The notes under the pieces were generated by a model that ran no database searches, had not been told where the DNA came from, and worked only from the letters and a program-made list of their open reading frames with translations. A DNA stretch of 64,000 nt, taken from JAJDUF01 sp965214295. GTDB taxonomy: Bacteria; Chloroflexota; UBA11872; UBA12225; JAJDUF01. Shown here piece after piece: positions 1 through 8,926 of the stretch. The first letter of the stretch is position 1. Each line of letters starts with the position of its first letter. The translations under genes and the position numbers were made by a program. The stretch lies in NCBI GenBank assembly GCA_965214295.1, contig OZ243944.1:3844001-3908000 (forward strand), read 5' to 3'.

Positions 1-1353
1 CTCCGTGATGCGCTCGGCGCGTTGTCCAAAGCCGCTGTGTACCGATGCCGTCACGAAATCGAAGGTGGCGAGTACCTCGTCGTCATAGTCGAGCGATCCA
101 TCTTGCTTTATGTCAAGCTCGATCCCGGCCAGGACGCGAAAGCCGTCGAGTCTGGCATTGACCGCGGCAATCTCCTCCCGCTGCGCCGCCACCGCCGCGA
201 CCGATAGGCCGCCGGCAATCACGGACGAGCGGGAATGATCGGCCATGACCATGTAGCTCAGGCCACGCTCCTGCGCCGCCCGCGCCATCGCCTCGATGGA
301 GTGCCGGCCATCGCTCCAGCGCGAATGGACGTGCAGATCACCGCGTATGTCGGCAATGGCAATCACATCCGGCAGGGCACCCGTCTGCGCGGCCTCGATC
401 TCACCGCGGTCCTCGCGGAGGACGGGCGGAATCTCCGGCAAGCCGAGCAAACGGTAGAAGGCAGCTTCCGTGGGCGCCGCGACCGGCTGACCTTGCTCAT
501 CAACAATAAGATCATTGTCAAGCTGCCAGCCCGCGGCGCCCGGCAGCGCCAGCAAGCGCTGGCGGTGCGCGTGCGATCCGGTCGTCGCCACAAGGGCCGC
601 GCCCCAGCTCGACGGCGGGGTCACAATGACGTGACACGACGGACCGCTGCGCGTCGCGCCGACCGCCGTGGTCGCGCCACGCTCCTGGATGGCGGTGATG
701 TCCGCAAGGGCAGCAAACGCGTCCAAGGCCGTCGCCGCCGCTGGCGCTCCGACGAGCAGATCAATGTCGCCCACGCGCTCGGCCATCCGACGCACGCTGC
801 CGACGACGGCGACGGGCCAGCCCGGCAGCGCCGCGGCCAGCTCCGCCCGCAGCGTTTCGGCCAGCGGCCGCGCCAGCAGCCGCGGCACCCGCCGCCGGCG
901 CTCCTTGACTACCGCGATCCCCCGCAGGATAGACTGTTCGAGCCGCGGGCCGATGGCGCGGAGGGTGCGGAGACGGCCCGCGGCGGCCGCCGCGGCTAGC
1001 TCATCGAGTGTCGTCACACCTAGCTCCCGATGGACAGCCGCGACCCGCCGTGGGCCGAGCAGCGGTAACTCCAGGAGATCGAGCAGCGTAGCGGGCGTGT
1101 CGCGTTGGAGGTCGGCAAGAAAGGACGACTCGCCGGTCTCGATGAATTCTTGCATGCGGGCGGCGAGCGTGGCCCCAACGCGCGGGATGGTGGTCAGCCG
1201 ACGCTCCGCTGCGACCGCTGCCACGTCCTCTTCGAGCATGTCCACCTGCCGCGCCGCTGCACGATACGCGCGGATGCGATAGAGCCGCTCGCCCTTGATC
1301 TCCAGGGTGTTGGCAATCGTCTCCAGAAACCGCACTACGTCATCGTTCGTCAT
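1..1353 (-). CDS. polX: DNA polymerase/3'-5' exonuclease PolX (3' end outside window)
   Basis: The frame starts at the ATG at 1353 and is open to base 1, giving 451 codons of a family that is usually about 570 residues, so the end of the PHP domain is outside the window. The N-terminus carries the PolX helix-hairpin-helix start (residues about 10-32, LEIKGERLYRIRAYR). The nucleotidyltransferase signature GSVRRMAERVGDID with its catalytic Asp pair lies near residue 185-196. The PHP phosphoesterase domain begins near residue 338 with DLHVHSRWSDG (H341, H343), followed by MADHS and GIELD. Known family role: gap-filling polymerase and 3'-5' exonuclease in base-excision repair. It is divergent from the next gene and about 47 bp from it. 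Confidence 0.95.
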   Translation of the reverse strand, partial: MTNDDVVRFLETIANTLEIKGERLYRIRAYRAAARQVDMLEEDVAAVAAERRLTTIPRVGATLAARMQEFIETGESSFLADLQRDTPATLLDLLELPLLGPRRVAAVHRELGVTTLDELAAAAAAGRLRTLRAIGPRLEQSILRGIAVVKERRRRVPRLLARPLAETLRAELAAALPGWPVAVVGSVRRMAERVGDIDLLVGAPAAATALDAFAALADITAIQERGATTAVGATRSGPSCHVIVTPPSSWGAALVATTGSHAHRQRLLALPGAAGWQLDNDLIVDEQGQPVAAPTEAAFYRLLGLPEIPPVLREDRGEIEAAQTGALPDVIAIADIRGDLHVHSRWSDGRHSIEAMARAAQERGLSYMVMADHSRSSVIAGGLSVAAVAAQREEIAAVNARLDGFRVLAGIELDIKQDGSLDYDDEVLATFDFVTASVHSGFGQRAERITE

Positions 1354-1400
1354 GGCCAACGATTATACTTTGGGTAGCGGGGTAGTGAAGGTACAGCCTT

Positions 1401-2471
1401 ATGAGTGCTGAACGGCTGATGTGGGTGGTGCTGGCAGTTGCCGCAATCGCCTTCCTGGCGATGGTCACACCCTCCTGCGGCGCCGACACCGGAGACATCG
1501 AGGGCCAGGTTCTAGGGATGCCCAGCGCCTCCGAGCCGCCGGTACGCCTCGCCGGCGTCACCGTGCTTATCGCCGGCAGCGGGCTGGACTGCGGGCGACG
1601 GAGCGACAACTGCGTCACGCGCACCGGCTCCTCCGGGCAGTATCGCTTCGACGACGTGCCAGCCGGCGACTACGGCCTCTCCTTCATCCACGACGACCCG
1701 ACGTTCGCAAATGGCACTGCCCTCGGCAGCCAAGGGCGCGAGGTGAACGTCTCCCAGGGCAACGTGGAAACGGTCAGCGTGGTGCTGCTGCCCGAAGGCG
1801 TGCAACCACCGCCTATACCCGCCGATCTGGAGCAGCGCGTGCGCGACAGCGGTGGGTTCGACACGGGCTACGGCGGGATTATGAACAACCCGTTTTTCTG
1901 GCTCTGGATGTTCGACCGGCCGTGGGTCTTTGGCTACCCCCGACCGCCCGTGGTGACGACCAGACCGGCCGGCGGCCCAGCGACCATTGACCCGAATCAA
2001 GCGTCGGTGCCGGCCCGCGCCGGTCGCCGCTACACGACCTATGCGCCGGATGGACAACCGGGCACCAAGCCGCCGCCGGCGAAAGGGATCGCGCGACCCG
2101 GCGCCGCGGCCACCGGGCGTACCACGAGCTCGTCTGTCGGCGGCGGCGGCGTGTCCACCGCCGGGAGTAGCGCCGTCAGCAGAGGACAAACCCGCCCCGG
2201 TCAGGGAGCGGCCACGGCTGGTCAGCCCGGTACCGCGCCGCCCCGTGTGTCTTCTCCCCGCACTGCACAGCCGCCGCGCGTCCAAGCACCCCGTCGCGTG
2301 AGCGTACCGCGGGTGCGAGTACCCACCCGTGGCTTTGGTGGCTTCCGCCGGTGTTGCACCTTGGGTTGCTGCGTCGGCGAGTACATTCTTACCCCGCGGC
2401 CGGAGACACCGCAGATCGGTGTACCCGTGCCTCTCGCGCCGGTGCCCGCCGGGGCAGCGGGGAAATGGTAG
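1401..2471 (+). CDS. Secreted or lipid-anchored protein with carboxypeptidase-regulatory-like fold and Pro-rich tail
   Basis: 356 residues. Residues about 5-24 form a hydrophobic export segment ending in VTPSCG, a weak lipobox, so it may be a lipoprotein or simply secreted. Residues about 33-133 look like a carboxypeptidase-regulatory/SdrD-type beta sandwich (IEGQV, GVTV, TGSSGQYRFDDVPAGDY). Residues about 150-310 are low complexity, rich in Pro, Thr, Gly and Arg, like a wall-spanning stalk. Near residue 316 there is a double cysteine pair (RRCCTLGCC) of unknown use, possibly a metal or disulfide site. It is followed 6 bp later by a gene of unknown function, so the two are probably co-transcribed. 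Precise function is not recognised. Confidence 0.75.
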   Translation: MSAERLMWVVLAVAAIAFLAMVTPSCGADTGDIEGQVLGMPSASEPPVRLAGVTVLIAGSGLDCGRRSDNCVTRTGSSGQYRFDDVPAGDYGLSFIHDDPTFANGTALGSQGREVNVSQGNVETVSVVLLPEGVQPPPIPADLEQRVRDSGGFDTGYGGIMNNPFFWLWMFDRPWVFGYPRPPVVTTRPAGGPATIDPNQASVPARAGRRYTTYAPDGQPGTKPPPAKGIARPGAAATGRTTSSSVGGGGVSTAGSSAVSRGQTRPGQGAATAGQPGTAPPRVSSPRTAQPPRVQAPRRVSVPRVRVPTRGFGGFRRCCTLGCCVGEYILTPRPETPQIGVPVPLAPVPAGAAGKW

Positions 2472-2477
2472 GTAGCT

Positions 2478-3221
2478 ATGAGTAATGGCGGGTTGTTACG
2501 CCGCGCTTGGCGCTTGGTGGCCGGGAGTAAGCCGGCGCAGGAATCACGACTGCAGCGCCGGGAGATCATCCGGGAACGCTACGACCATGATCGTACAGAC
2601 GAAGCGTCCCAACTCATCGCAGCCATCGGCGGCGACTTTCACAGCGGCGACGTCGCGGAGGTGGAGACCGCCGACCCGGCTTTCTGGGAAGCCAACGAGT
2701 TCACGCTGAACTATGAGGTCGGGGCGGTTGGCCGCGCTGAAATCCCGGATGCCGCCGGACAGTTCTCGTTCACCCTGGCCCTGCTCGCGCCCGACCAAAG
2801 TGCCAGCATCATCTTCATCGAGGGGGACCAGCCCCAGTCGGCGCTGGCCTATCTCGGTATCCAGGGCAGCGACGGCCTCGTAGGAGAGTTGTCTCGCTAT
2901 CGCGACGACTACCTCCAACACACCGCGGCAGAGGTCAGCTATGATGTACAAACGGACGGCCTCGGCACGTGGACGGCCTTCTCCGCCCGGCCCGAGGGGA
3001 CGTTCTGGCTCGTCGAAGGCGAATCCACGCTCGTAGCCCGCGCCGCCCTGACCCCGGTCGGCACCTCGTATAGCGACTGCTCCTTCTACTACGGTCCGTC
3101 GCTGGCCGAAGCCCCATGGATGCTACGCTTGGTGGAAATCGGCGGCTACCGGTTAGCGTTTCAGTGCGAAATACTCCCCATTGACAAAGTGAAGTTCTGG
3201 CGCCACTCTGATACGAGGTAG
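2478..3221 (+). CDS. Hypothetical protein, 247 aa
   Basis: Family not recognised. It follows the preceding secreted protein by 6 bp, suggesting one transcript. The first 35 residues are basic (LLRRAWRLVAGSKPAQESRLQRREIIRERYDHDR) and there is no export signal or membrane helix, so the product is probably cytosolic. The rest is acidic and beta-rich, with motifs such as FWEANEFTLNYEVGAVG and FWLVEGESTLVARAAL. The downstream membrane protein gene starts about 107 bp later, after a 28-bp imperfect palindrome (3226-3253). Coding support comes from an uninterrupted frame, high third-position GC and clean spacing to its neighbour. Confidence 0.65.
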   Translation: MSNGGLLRRAWRLVAGSKPAQESRLQRREIIRERYDHDRTDEASQLIAAIGGDFHSGDVAEVETADPAFWEANEFTLNYEVGAVGRAEIPDAAGQFSFTLALLAPDQSASIIFIEGDQPQSALAYLGIQGSDGLVGELSRYRDDYLQHTAAEVSYDVQTDGLGTWTAFSARPEGTFWLVEGESTLVARAALTPVGTSYSDCSFYYGPSLAEAPWMLRLVEIGGYRLAFQCEILPIDKVKFWRHSDTR

Positions 3222-3225
3222 CGCT

Positions 3226-3253
3226 GTAGGGGCACAGCATGCTGCGCCTCTAC
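3226..3253. repeat. 28-bp palindrome, GTAGGGGC family (copy 1)
   Basis: Left arm GTAGGGGCACAGCA and right arm TGCTGCGCCTCTAC are complementary apart from two wobble-type differences, with no loop. A perfect version lies at 25949-25976 and a half copy at 43835-43851. This copy sits directly after the stop of the preceding gene. Confidence 0.7.
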
Positions 3254-3327
3254 GGGCCGCGCCGGCCTCGGTGGGTCAGGTCGGCAACATCGAGTTTCCC
3301 CGGTGCGGCGGAAAAAGGAGAAGCGCT

Positions 3328-3705
3328 GTGAGTAAGACGGTTTTACTCTGGGGGCTGGTACTGATTGTCGTCTATAACGTCGTGGCCGTGGCCGTTGATC
3401 TGGTGACGGGCCTTGGTGAGTACACCAAGCACCTCTCGGCGCTGCCACTGGTCATCGCTAGCTCCGCTCCCTACGTCTCGTTGGCCGCGATCATCACGCT
3501 CGTTAGCTGGGAGCTGGGTGACTGGTTCTTCAGCCACCACAATGAGGACTTGGTGTGCAAGGTCGGCGGCGCAGGATGCCGGCGCGGGCTGGCCCACGAG
3601 TTGGTCCACGACAACAACCTCGCCGCGGCCAGTTTCGTCATCGCGCCACCGGTCCTGTGGACCGGCATCCTCATCTTCTATGCCATCATCACCCGTGCGA
3701 CGTAA
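3328..3705 (+). CDS. Small integral membrane protein, 125 aa
   Basis: The GTG at 3328 is chosen because AAAGGAG lies 8-9 bases upstream; the longer in-frame extension to 3271 has no such site. Three hydrophobic segments are visible: about residues 4-25, 38-60 and 100-122. The loop between the second and third is hydrophilic and contains two cysteines and HEL/HHN histidines (CKVGGAGCRRGLAHELVHDNN). Family not recognised. The enolase-superfamily gene starts 11 bp after its stop. Confidence 0.65.
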   Translation: MSKTVLLWGLVLIVVYNVVAVAVDLVTGLGEYTKHLSALPLVIASSAPYVSLAAIITLVSWELGDWFFSHHNEDLVCKVGGAGCRRGLAHELVHDNNLAAASFVIAPPVLWTGILIFYAIITRAT

Positions 3706-3716
3706 GGCCGGCAGTC

Positions 3717-4880
3717 ATGGCCGATCCGCGCATCGTGCGTATCGAATGGGGACAGCTGGAGGGCCGGCGGCCGCGCAGGGCCGGCTGTAACGCGCGGCTA
3801 GGTGAGCATGGCATAGTCGTCCGGCCGGCCATCGCCCGGATCACCACCGACGACGGCACAACCGGCTGGGGTGCCAGCCGGATTACTCGTGAGCAAGCGA
3901 CGAGTCTCGTCGGTTCCCGGCTGTCCGACGCTTTCGTCGCAGGAAAGGGAGCCAGCCGAGCCGGGCTACCGCTGGAGTTCCCACTCTGGGACCTGGTGGG
4001 CAAGCGCGCCGGTGTGCCGGTCTATGCGCTGGCCGCAGCAACGGTCGGAGCCAAGCCCGAGACACCGTTCCGCGTCCGGTGCTACGACACGTCGCTCTAC
4101 TTCGATGACCTACACCTCGAGTCCGAGCAAGAAGCTGCTGCGCTGATCGCGGCCGAAGCACGCGAAGGATATACGCGGGGGCATCGTGCTTTCAAGATCA
4201 AGGTAGGGCGCGGCGCCCGCCACATGGAGCTGGCGGCGGGGCTGCGGCGGGACATCGCCGTGGTGCGAGCCGTGCGCGAGGCGGTGGGCACACAGGCACC
4301 ACTGATGCTGGACGCGAACAACGGCTACAATCTCAATCTGGCCAAGCAACTCCTGCAAGCAACTGCGGAGGCCGGCGTCTTCTGGCTCGAAGAGGCCTTC
4401 CATGAAGACGACGTGCTCTACCGCGACCTCCAAGCATGGCTCCGGGCCGAGGGATTGTCCACGCTTATCGCCGACGGCGAGGGTCTCGCCTCACCTCGCC
4501 TGCTGGAGATGGCCCGCCAACGGCTCGTCAACGTCGTCCAATATGACATCTTCAGCTATGGCTTCACGCGCTGGCTGGAGCTAGGACCCCAGCTCGACCG
4601 CTGGGGCGCCCGCACGGCGCCGCACCACTATGGAGGGCATTACGGGAACTACGTGTCCGGCCACTTGGCAGCCGCCATCAGCGGATTCGCGTTTATCGAA
4701 TGGGATGAAGCAAGCACACCGGGCCTCGACGGCTCCGCCTATATCGTCAGCGACGGCTGGGTGACGATGCCGCACGAGCCAGGCTTTGGTGTCGCGTTAG
4801 AGGAAGACCCCTTCCGTGAGGCCGTGGCCACAAACGGCTTCACTGTCTCCACAGCACCGCCTCCCACCATTCCGGCGTAG
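3717..4880 (+). CDS. Mandelate racemase/muconate lactonizing enzyme family protein (enolase superfamily)
   Basis: Start ATG at 3717 gives 387 residues, a normal length for the family. Landmarks are the KxK pair K160/K162 (AFKIKVGRG), metal ligands D199 (MLDANNGYN), E225 (WLEEAF) and an acidic residue around 253-255 (ADGEG), and a general-base histidine at 303-304 (APHHYGGHYG). These are the mandelate-racemase-subgroup features: abstraction of the alpha proton of a carboxylate, then dehydration or epimerisation. The N-terminal capping domain is divergent, so the substrate cannot be named. It follows a small membrane protein gene closely. A second enolase-superfamily member, with a different active-site pattern, lies at 24601-25734. 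Confidence 0.85.
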   Translation: MADPRIVRIEWGQLEGRRPRRAGCNARLGEHGIVVRPAIARITTDDGTTGWGASRITREQATSLVGSRLSDAFVAGKGASRAGLPLEFPLWDLVGKRAGVPVYALAAATVGAKPETPFRVRCYDTSLYFDDLHLESEQEAAALIAAEAREGYTRGHRAFKIKVGRGARHMELAAGLRRDIAVVRAVREAVGTQAPLMLDANNGYNLNLAKQLLQATAEAGVFWLEEAFHEDDVLYRDLQAWLRAEGLSTLIADGEGLASPRLLEMARQRLVNVVQYDIFSYGFTRWLELGPQLDRWGARTAPHHYGGHYGNYVSGHLAAAISGFAFIEWDEASTPGLDGSAYIVSDGWVTMPHEPGFGVALEEDPFREAVATNGFTVSTAPPPTIPA

Positions 4881-4981
4881 GCCGATATTGCACCTACCTC
4901 CCGTCCTTGGATGGATGGGGAGTCAGCGGAGCCATCAAGAGGTCGAGGGGAGACCCTGGTCACGGCCCTATCGGCGCAGGG

Positions 4982-5782
4982 CTACCGATCCGTTTCCCGA
5001 CGGCGGAGTTGTTCCCGGAGCTGCTCCAACTCGGCCTCGGCGGCGCGCCGCCTGGCTGTTTCGGCGGCGGCGCGGGTTTCGGCCTCGGTAGCTCGCAGCT
5101 CGGCAACCTCGCGCGCCGCCCACACCTCCGGCCAACTCTCCAGGTAGGTGGCCGCGGCCGGATCGTAGAGCCGCGGCCACCCCTCGTCCCAGCACAGACT
5201 CACCCCCAGCACCGGGCTGTACCCCTTCAGCACGCCGTCCGGCTCGGTGGTCAGCGGCAATGGTTGGTATGCTCCGCCAACCAGCCGCTCCCCGGCCAAC
5301 CGCTGCCCGTGATACTCCCCCTGCTCAGTCGGATCGAAGCGCCAGTATTCCGGGACGCCGATGCGGGCATAGATCTCCCGCTTCCGACCTACGTCCTCCC
5401 GCCCCGTGCTGGATGAGCCGATCTCCAGCACCCAGTCCGGGGGCTTGCCCACTTCCCACGGCAGGTAGAGCTTGCGCGGGCGGATGGCCTGGGCATCCAC
5501 GCCAAAGGCCAGGTACACGTCCGGGGAGACGCGCACATTGAGGTCACTGGGGTCGTAGCAGAGGATCGTGTTGGTGTCGAGAAAGACATCGGGCCGGCGG
5601 TGGAAGTCGGTAAAGTGCGCGGCGAGGAGGAGGTAGAAGGCCAGGAGCGGGAGGTTCTGTTGCATCGCGTCAGGCTTCTGGACCGGTTTGTTGGGATCGA
5701 AGTCGAGGCGGGCGTAGTCAATGACACCCTGCTCTTGGTAGGGCAGCATGGTGGAAGCAGGCGCCGATGCCGTGGTGATCAT
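4982..5782 (-). CDS. Uma2 family endonuclease-like protein
   Basis: 266 residues. It matches the Uma2 (DUF820) family, a PD-(D/E)XK nuclease fold abundant in Cyanobacteria and Chloroflexota. Visible core: VSPDVYLAFG (D88), PDWVLEIGSSSTGREDVGRKREIYARIGVPEYWRFDP (E120 and K134 as likely catalytic residues). The last 50 residues are an Ala/Arg/Glu-rich coiled coil (RATEAETRAAAETARRR), a common tail in this family. An alternative start is M12. Biological role of Uma2 proteins is unsettled; many copies occur per genome. The upstream region holds the palindromic element at 5832-5878. Confidence 0.85.
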   Translation of the reverse strand: MITTASAPASTMLPYQEQGVIDYARLDFDPNKPVQKPDAMQQNLPLLAFYLLLAAHFTDFHRRPDVFLDTNTILCYDPSDLNVRVSPDVYLAFGVDAQAIRPRKLYLPWEVGKPPDWVLEIGSSSTGREDVGRKREIYARIGVPEYWRFDPTEQGEYHGQRLAGERLVGGAYQPLPLTTEPDGVLKGYSPVLGVSLCWDEGWPRLYDPAAATYLESWPEVWAAREVAELRATEAETRAAAETARRRAAEAELEQLREQLRRRETDR

Positions 5783-5831
5783 AGTGGGTTTCCGGGTAGG
5801 GTATGTTTACAAGGTGATTATACCCCTGACG

Positions 5832-5878
5832 CGCCAGAGCCGCACCACCAAAGCGCATCGGATTGTGCGGCTCTGGCG
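5832..5878. repeat. Palindromic element PE-1 (AGCCGCAC family)
   Basis: Perfect 14-bp arms CGCCAGAGCCGCAC (5832-5845) and GTGCGGCTCTGGCG (5865-5878) around a 19-base loop. It lies between the start of the Uma2 gene and the stop of the next minus-strand gene, so it could also form a transcript hairpin. It is one of seven family members in the window. Confidence 0.9.
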
Positions 5879-5930
5879 TCGTCACCCCCGCGCGCCGCCG
5901 GGAGGCGCGGCCGGCCCCACCCCCGGCTGA

Positions 5931-6452
5931 CTAGGGAGCCGAGGATACGCCGGGGGACTCCTCGGCGATCCGCGCCATCAGCGCAAAGGCCAACTGGCGT
6001 GGTAAACGCTCCCGCGCCGTCAGCATGAGGCAGCCGCGGTAGGCCAGCGACGCCTCGTCGAGGCGTCCCAGCTCCTCCAAGGCCTGGCCCAGGCGGAGAT
6101 AGGCCCAGGGCATGTGCCAGTCATCCGGGGAGCCGTTGATGACATACCGGCGCAGGTGTGCGACGACACCGGCCCAGTCGAGTGCCGCGAAGTGCGCCAT
6201 ACCGCTCAGGTACGTGGCGGCTAGCTCCGGCAGCGCCACCGGCGGCTGCGATTGCAGTTGCTCCAGCCGCGCGATGGCTTGCGCCCCCTCACCGCTCGCC
6301 AACGCGCTCAACACACGGACGTACCCTTCCGGCTCCGACTGCGCCTCGGCAGTGCCCTGCTGCTCCTGACCGGCAGCAGGCGTACCCTCCGCTGGCCCGG
6401 TCGAGGGGACATGGCTGCCGCCGGCCACTTCGGCCGGTGCCGAATCAGTCAT
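5931..6452 (-). CDS. TPR-like hypothetical protein, 173 aa
   Basis: ATG at 6452 is chosen because it forms an 8-bp ATGACTGA overlap with the stop of the upstream exonuclease gene, indicating translational coupling. The first 45 residues are disordered (Ala, Pro, Gly, Glu rich). From about residue 50 there are helical repeats resembling tetratricopeptides: YLSGMAHFAALDWAGVVAHLRRY and AYLRLGQALEELGRLDEASLAYRGCL. Probably a cytosolic scaffold that works with the upstream exonuclease, which itself ends in TPR-like repeats; that partnership is inference from the overlap. Confidence 0.7.
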   Translation of the reverse strand: MTDSAPAEVAGGSHVPSTGPAEGTPAAGQEQQGTAEAQSEPEGYVRVLSALASGEGAQAIARLEQLQSQPPVALPELAATYLSGMAHFAALDWAGVVAHLRRYVINGSPDDWHMPWAYLRLGQALEELGRLDEASLAYRGCLMLTARERLPRQLAFALMARIAEESPGVSSAP

Positions 6453-7767
6453 AGCCTGTGACCCCTGACGGCCGTCTCGGCGGCGCAACACGCTCCAGGC
6501 GGCGCTCTAGGCGACTGAGACGGTGCAGCAACGCCGCCCCGAGTGGTCGCTGACCGGACTCGACCGACGCGAGCAGGTGTGTGCCGGGGCCGTCCGGCGC
6601 CTGTTGCCAGAGCCGGTAAGCCTGGGTAGCCAGCGCTTTCGCCCGCGCCAGATCGGGCCGCCGATGCTCGTAGAGCTTGGCCAGCTCGACCAACGCTGGC
6701 AAGCGCAGTTCCGGCTCCTCGTTCAACATGTGGTGCCACACCTCGGCTGCTGCCGGCCAAGCCCGTTGGCGCTTGCGTACCATGCCCAGACGCCACAGCG
6801 TCTTCACCCGCAGTTCGCCGGGGAGGCGCTGCCGGAGGGCTGCCGCATAGAGATGCCCGCTGCGGTCTGCGTTTCCGCGGCGCTCGTGGAGGCGCGCTAT
6901 CGCCGCGATCTCGGCCCCCTGGCGCGGTTGCCCGGGGCGTCGCTCCAGCGGTTCGGCCAGCATGCGCGCGGCGTAACTGCCCAACGCGACCATCGTGAGG
7001 ATGTCATAGCGGTTGTGCTCGAACACGGGGCGCAGCCGGCGGGCATCCCGTGTACGCATGTAGTCGAGATAGATGCTCGGAATGAGCCAACTCGGCATGT
7101 CCTCGTGGCGTCGCACACCCAGCACGGCCGCCTCCAGCGAGGCCAGCTTGCAGTTCGGCAGTGCCTCGCGCCACAGGTGACGGGCCGCTGGGAGCAGATC
7201 GAGATGGGTCCACGCCTCAAGCCGTGCCGCCGCCCGGCGCTGGCGGCTCATGATGAAGCGCGTCTGGAGCAGCGGCAGGTCAAAAGCCCGGCCGTTGAAA
7301 GTGACTACGCCGGGAAACTCGGCGATGCGCTCGGCAATGTGCGCCATCATCGCCCGCTCTTCGCCAAATGAGCGCATGAAGTATTGATCGATGACGAACC
7401 GTTCACCATGAAAGAAGCCCAGCCCGACGAGAAAGGCATAGGTGCCGGTGCCACCGGCCAGCCCGGTCGTCTCGGTGTCCAGGAACACTGCGCGGTGCGG
7501 CTCAAAGGAGGCCAGCGTCGCATCAGCGGTCAGGAACGCCAGGCTGGACGGACGCACCTCTGTGAAGGCCCGCAGCACCTCGCCACCGTACTTGCCGCGC
7601 GCTGGCCGGATGTCGCGGGTACGGAAGAAGTGTCCCTGCGCCGTGCTCACCTCTTCCCCGGCTACGGCCTCAGCGAGAGGCAGCGGCGGGCGACGAGACG
7701 GTGCGGCGGGAGTCTCATGGCGCGTCCACGGTGCGCGTAGTCGCTGTACGATGCCCGTCGCCGCCAT
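6445..7767 (-). CDS. YprB-like DEDD exonuclease (RNase H-like) with TPR tail
   Basis: 440 residues. The catalytic domain (about 90-265) shows the DEDD exonuclease motifs: ExoI DTETTG (D97, E99), ExoII FNGRAFDLP (D163) and ExoIII HNRYDILTM (D255). These are the hallmarks of the YprB/RNase_H_2 group, which belongs with predicted 3'-5' exonucleases related to the PolB proofreading domain. Residues about 290-400 are TPR-like helical repeats (RLHERRGNADRSGHLYAAAL, LVELAKLYEHRRPDLARAKALA). The natural substrate of this group is not established. It is translationally coupled to the downstream TPR protein gene through an 8-bp overlap. Confidence 0.88.
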   Translation of the reverse strand: MAATGIVQRLRAPWTRHETPAAPSRRPPLPLAEAVAGEEVSTAQGHFFRTRDIRPARGKYGGEVLRAFTEVRPSSLAFLTADATLASFEPHRAVFLDTETTGLAGGTGTYAFLVGLGFFHGERFVIDQYFMRSFGEERAMMAHIAERIAEFPGVVTFNGRAFDLPLLQTRFIMSRQRRAAARLEAWTHLDLLPAARHLWREALPNCKLASLEAAVLGVRRHEDMPSWLIPSIYLDYMRTRDARRLRPVFEHNRYDILTMVALGSYAARMLAEPLERRPGQPRQGAEIAAIARLHERRGNADRSGHLYAAALRQRLPGELRVKTLWRLGMVRKRQRAWPAAAEVWHHMLNEEPELRLPALVELAKLYEHRRPDLARAKALATQAYRLWQQAPDGPGTHLLASVESGQRPLGAALLHRLSRLERRLERVAPPRRPSGVTGYD

Positions 7768-8047
7768 AGTTTCAGTCTACCTGTCGGCATGGCAGCCCTG
7801 CATCCTGCGCCCATCAGGCTCCGGCCCCCCTATGGTCCCCCCACCCTACAGCGGGACGGTCTCTTCCCTCTCTGGAGCTTGCTCCGCAGGAGGGCGAGGG
7901 TGGGACCAGGGGATGATTCCGTGTGCCGCGGCATACCTGCCCCAGTCAAGAGGGGGACGGGGGTGAGGCCCATACCACTAGCCACGAATTCTCGCTATCA
8001 TATAGCTGCCAACACGCGAGCGCTGGCCAGTCAGCGAGGATCAACAC

Positions 8048-8836
8048 ATGAGACTCATCTTTCTCGGAACCGGGAGTGGCACGGAGCCGGTCCCCGGCTA
8101 TCGGCACGTCTCTTTCGCCATCGAGTGGGCGGGAGGTGTCTACTGGTTCGATGCCGGGGAAGGCTGCGCGTATACCGCCCATACGTCAGGTGTGGACCTG
8201 CTGTCCGTGCGGGCAATCTTCATCAGCCACACGCACACCGATCATATCGGGGGGTTAGCCAACCTCATCTGGACCATCGGCAAGCTCGGCCGCGGTGATC
8301 CTGATAGTGCCGCCAGCTTGGCCGGCAAGACCGTCTCGCTCTACATCCCCGATCTCGATGTCTGGGAAGGGGTGCAGGCCGTTGTCAGCGGGCCGGTCAA
8401 AGACCTCGACTTGGGATTCGATCTCCAGGCCCGGCGGTACGAGGACGGAGTAATCTACGGCGATGGCGACCTGAGAGTCATCGCACTCCACAACCGCCAC
8501 CTCGGAGAGCCGGACGCCGGTCAGCCGTGGCAATCCTTCTCATTTCGCATCGAGGCCGGCGGCAAGGCCGTCGTGTTTTCGGGTGATGCTGCTGCGACGA
8601 GTGAGCTTGGTCCGTTGCTCGACGACTGTGACCTCTTGCTCATGGAGACCGGCCATCATACCGTCGAGGACATCTGCACCTACCTGTGCAGCAGTGGCAA
8701 GTCCTACGGACGCCTCGCGTTCATCCACCACGGACGAGCCATCTTGGCCGATCCCGAGGGTGAGGCAGAGAAGGCCCGCCGCCTCCTCGGCGCAGAGGTC
8801 CTGGTTACTCGCGACGGTATGACTCTCGACCTGTAG
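8048..8836 (+). CDS. Metallo-beta-lactamase superfamily hydrolase (RNase Z-like)
   Basis: 262 residues. Core motif HTHTDHIGG gives H61, H63, D65 and H66 for two metal sites; further metal-fold landmarks are FSGDAAATSE (around 180) and the C-terminal FIHHGRA histidines. The start MRLIFLGTGSG is typical of the RNase Z / ElaC-like branch, but the tRNase Z exosite arm is not evident, so it is better called a general metallo-hydrolase. The VOC gene follows about 90 bp downstream on the same strand. Confidence 0.85.
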   Translation: MRLIFLGTGSGTEPVPGYRHVSFAIEWAGGVYWFDAGEGCAYTAHTSGVDLLSVRAIFISHTHTDHIGGLANLIWTIGKLGRGDPDSAASLAGKTVSLYIPDLDVWEGVQAVVSGPVKDLDLGFDLQARRYEDGVIYGDGDLRVIALHNRHLGEPDAGQPWQSFSFRIEAGGKAVVFSGDAAATSELGPLLDDCDLLLMETGHHTVEDICTYLCSSGKSYGRLAFIHHGRAILADPEGEAEKARRLLGAEVLVTRDGMTLDL

Positions 8837-8926
8837 GCGGCCGGAGATCGTCTAGGAGCGCAGAGGAGGTACCCACGCGCTACGGTGGACGGTAGAATGC
8901 CTGCACCAGTGCGGAAGGAGTACCTC

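Noticed and set aside
235..1282. Two long plus-strand frames opposite polX (235-999 and 668-1282)
   Set aside because: They are antisense to a clear PolX gene, are rich in Arg and low complexity, and have no recognised motif. GC-rich genomes give such shadow frames routinely.
4982..5782. Possible toxin gene in the Uma2 locus
   Set aside because: The sequence is a standard Uma2 protein; there is no partner gene and no overlap to indicate toxin-antitoxin architecture.
5865..5878. PE-1 as a simple transcription terminator
   Set aside because: The hairpin lacks a T-run on either strand and belongs to a family that also occurs inside genes, so termination is not its defining property.
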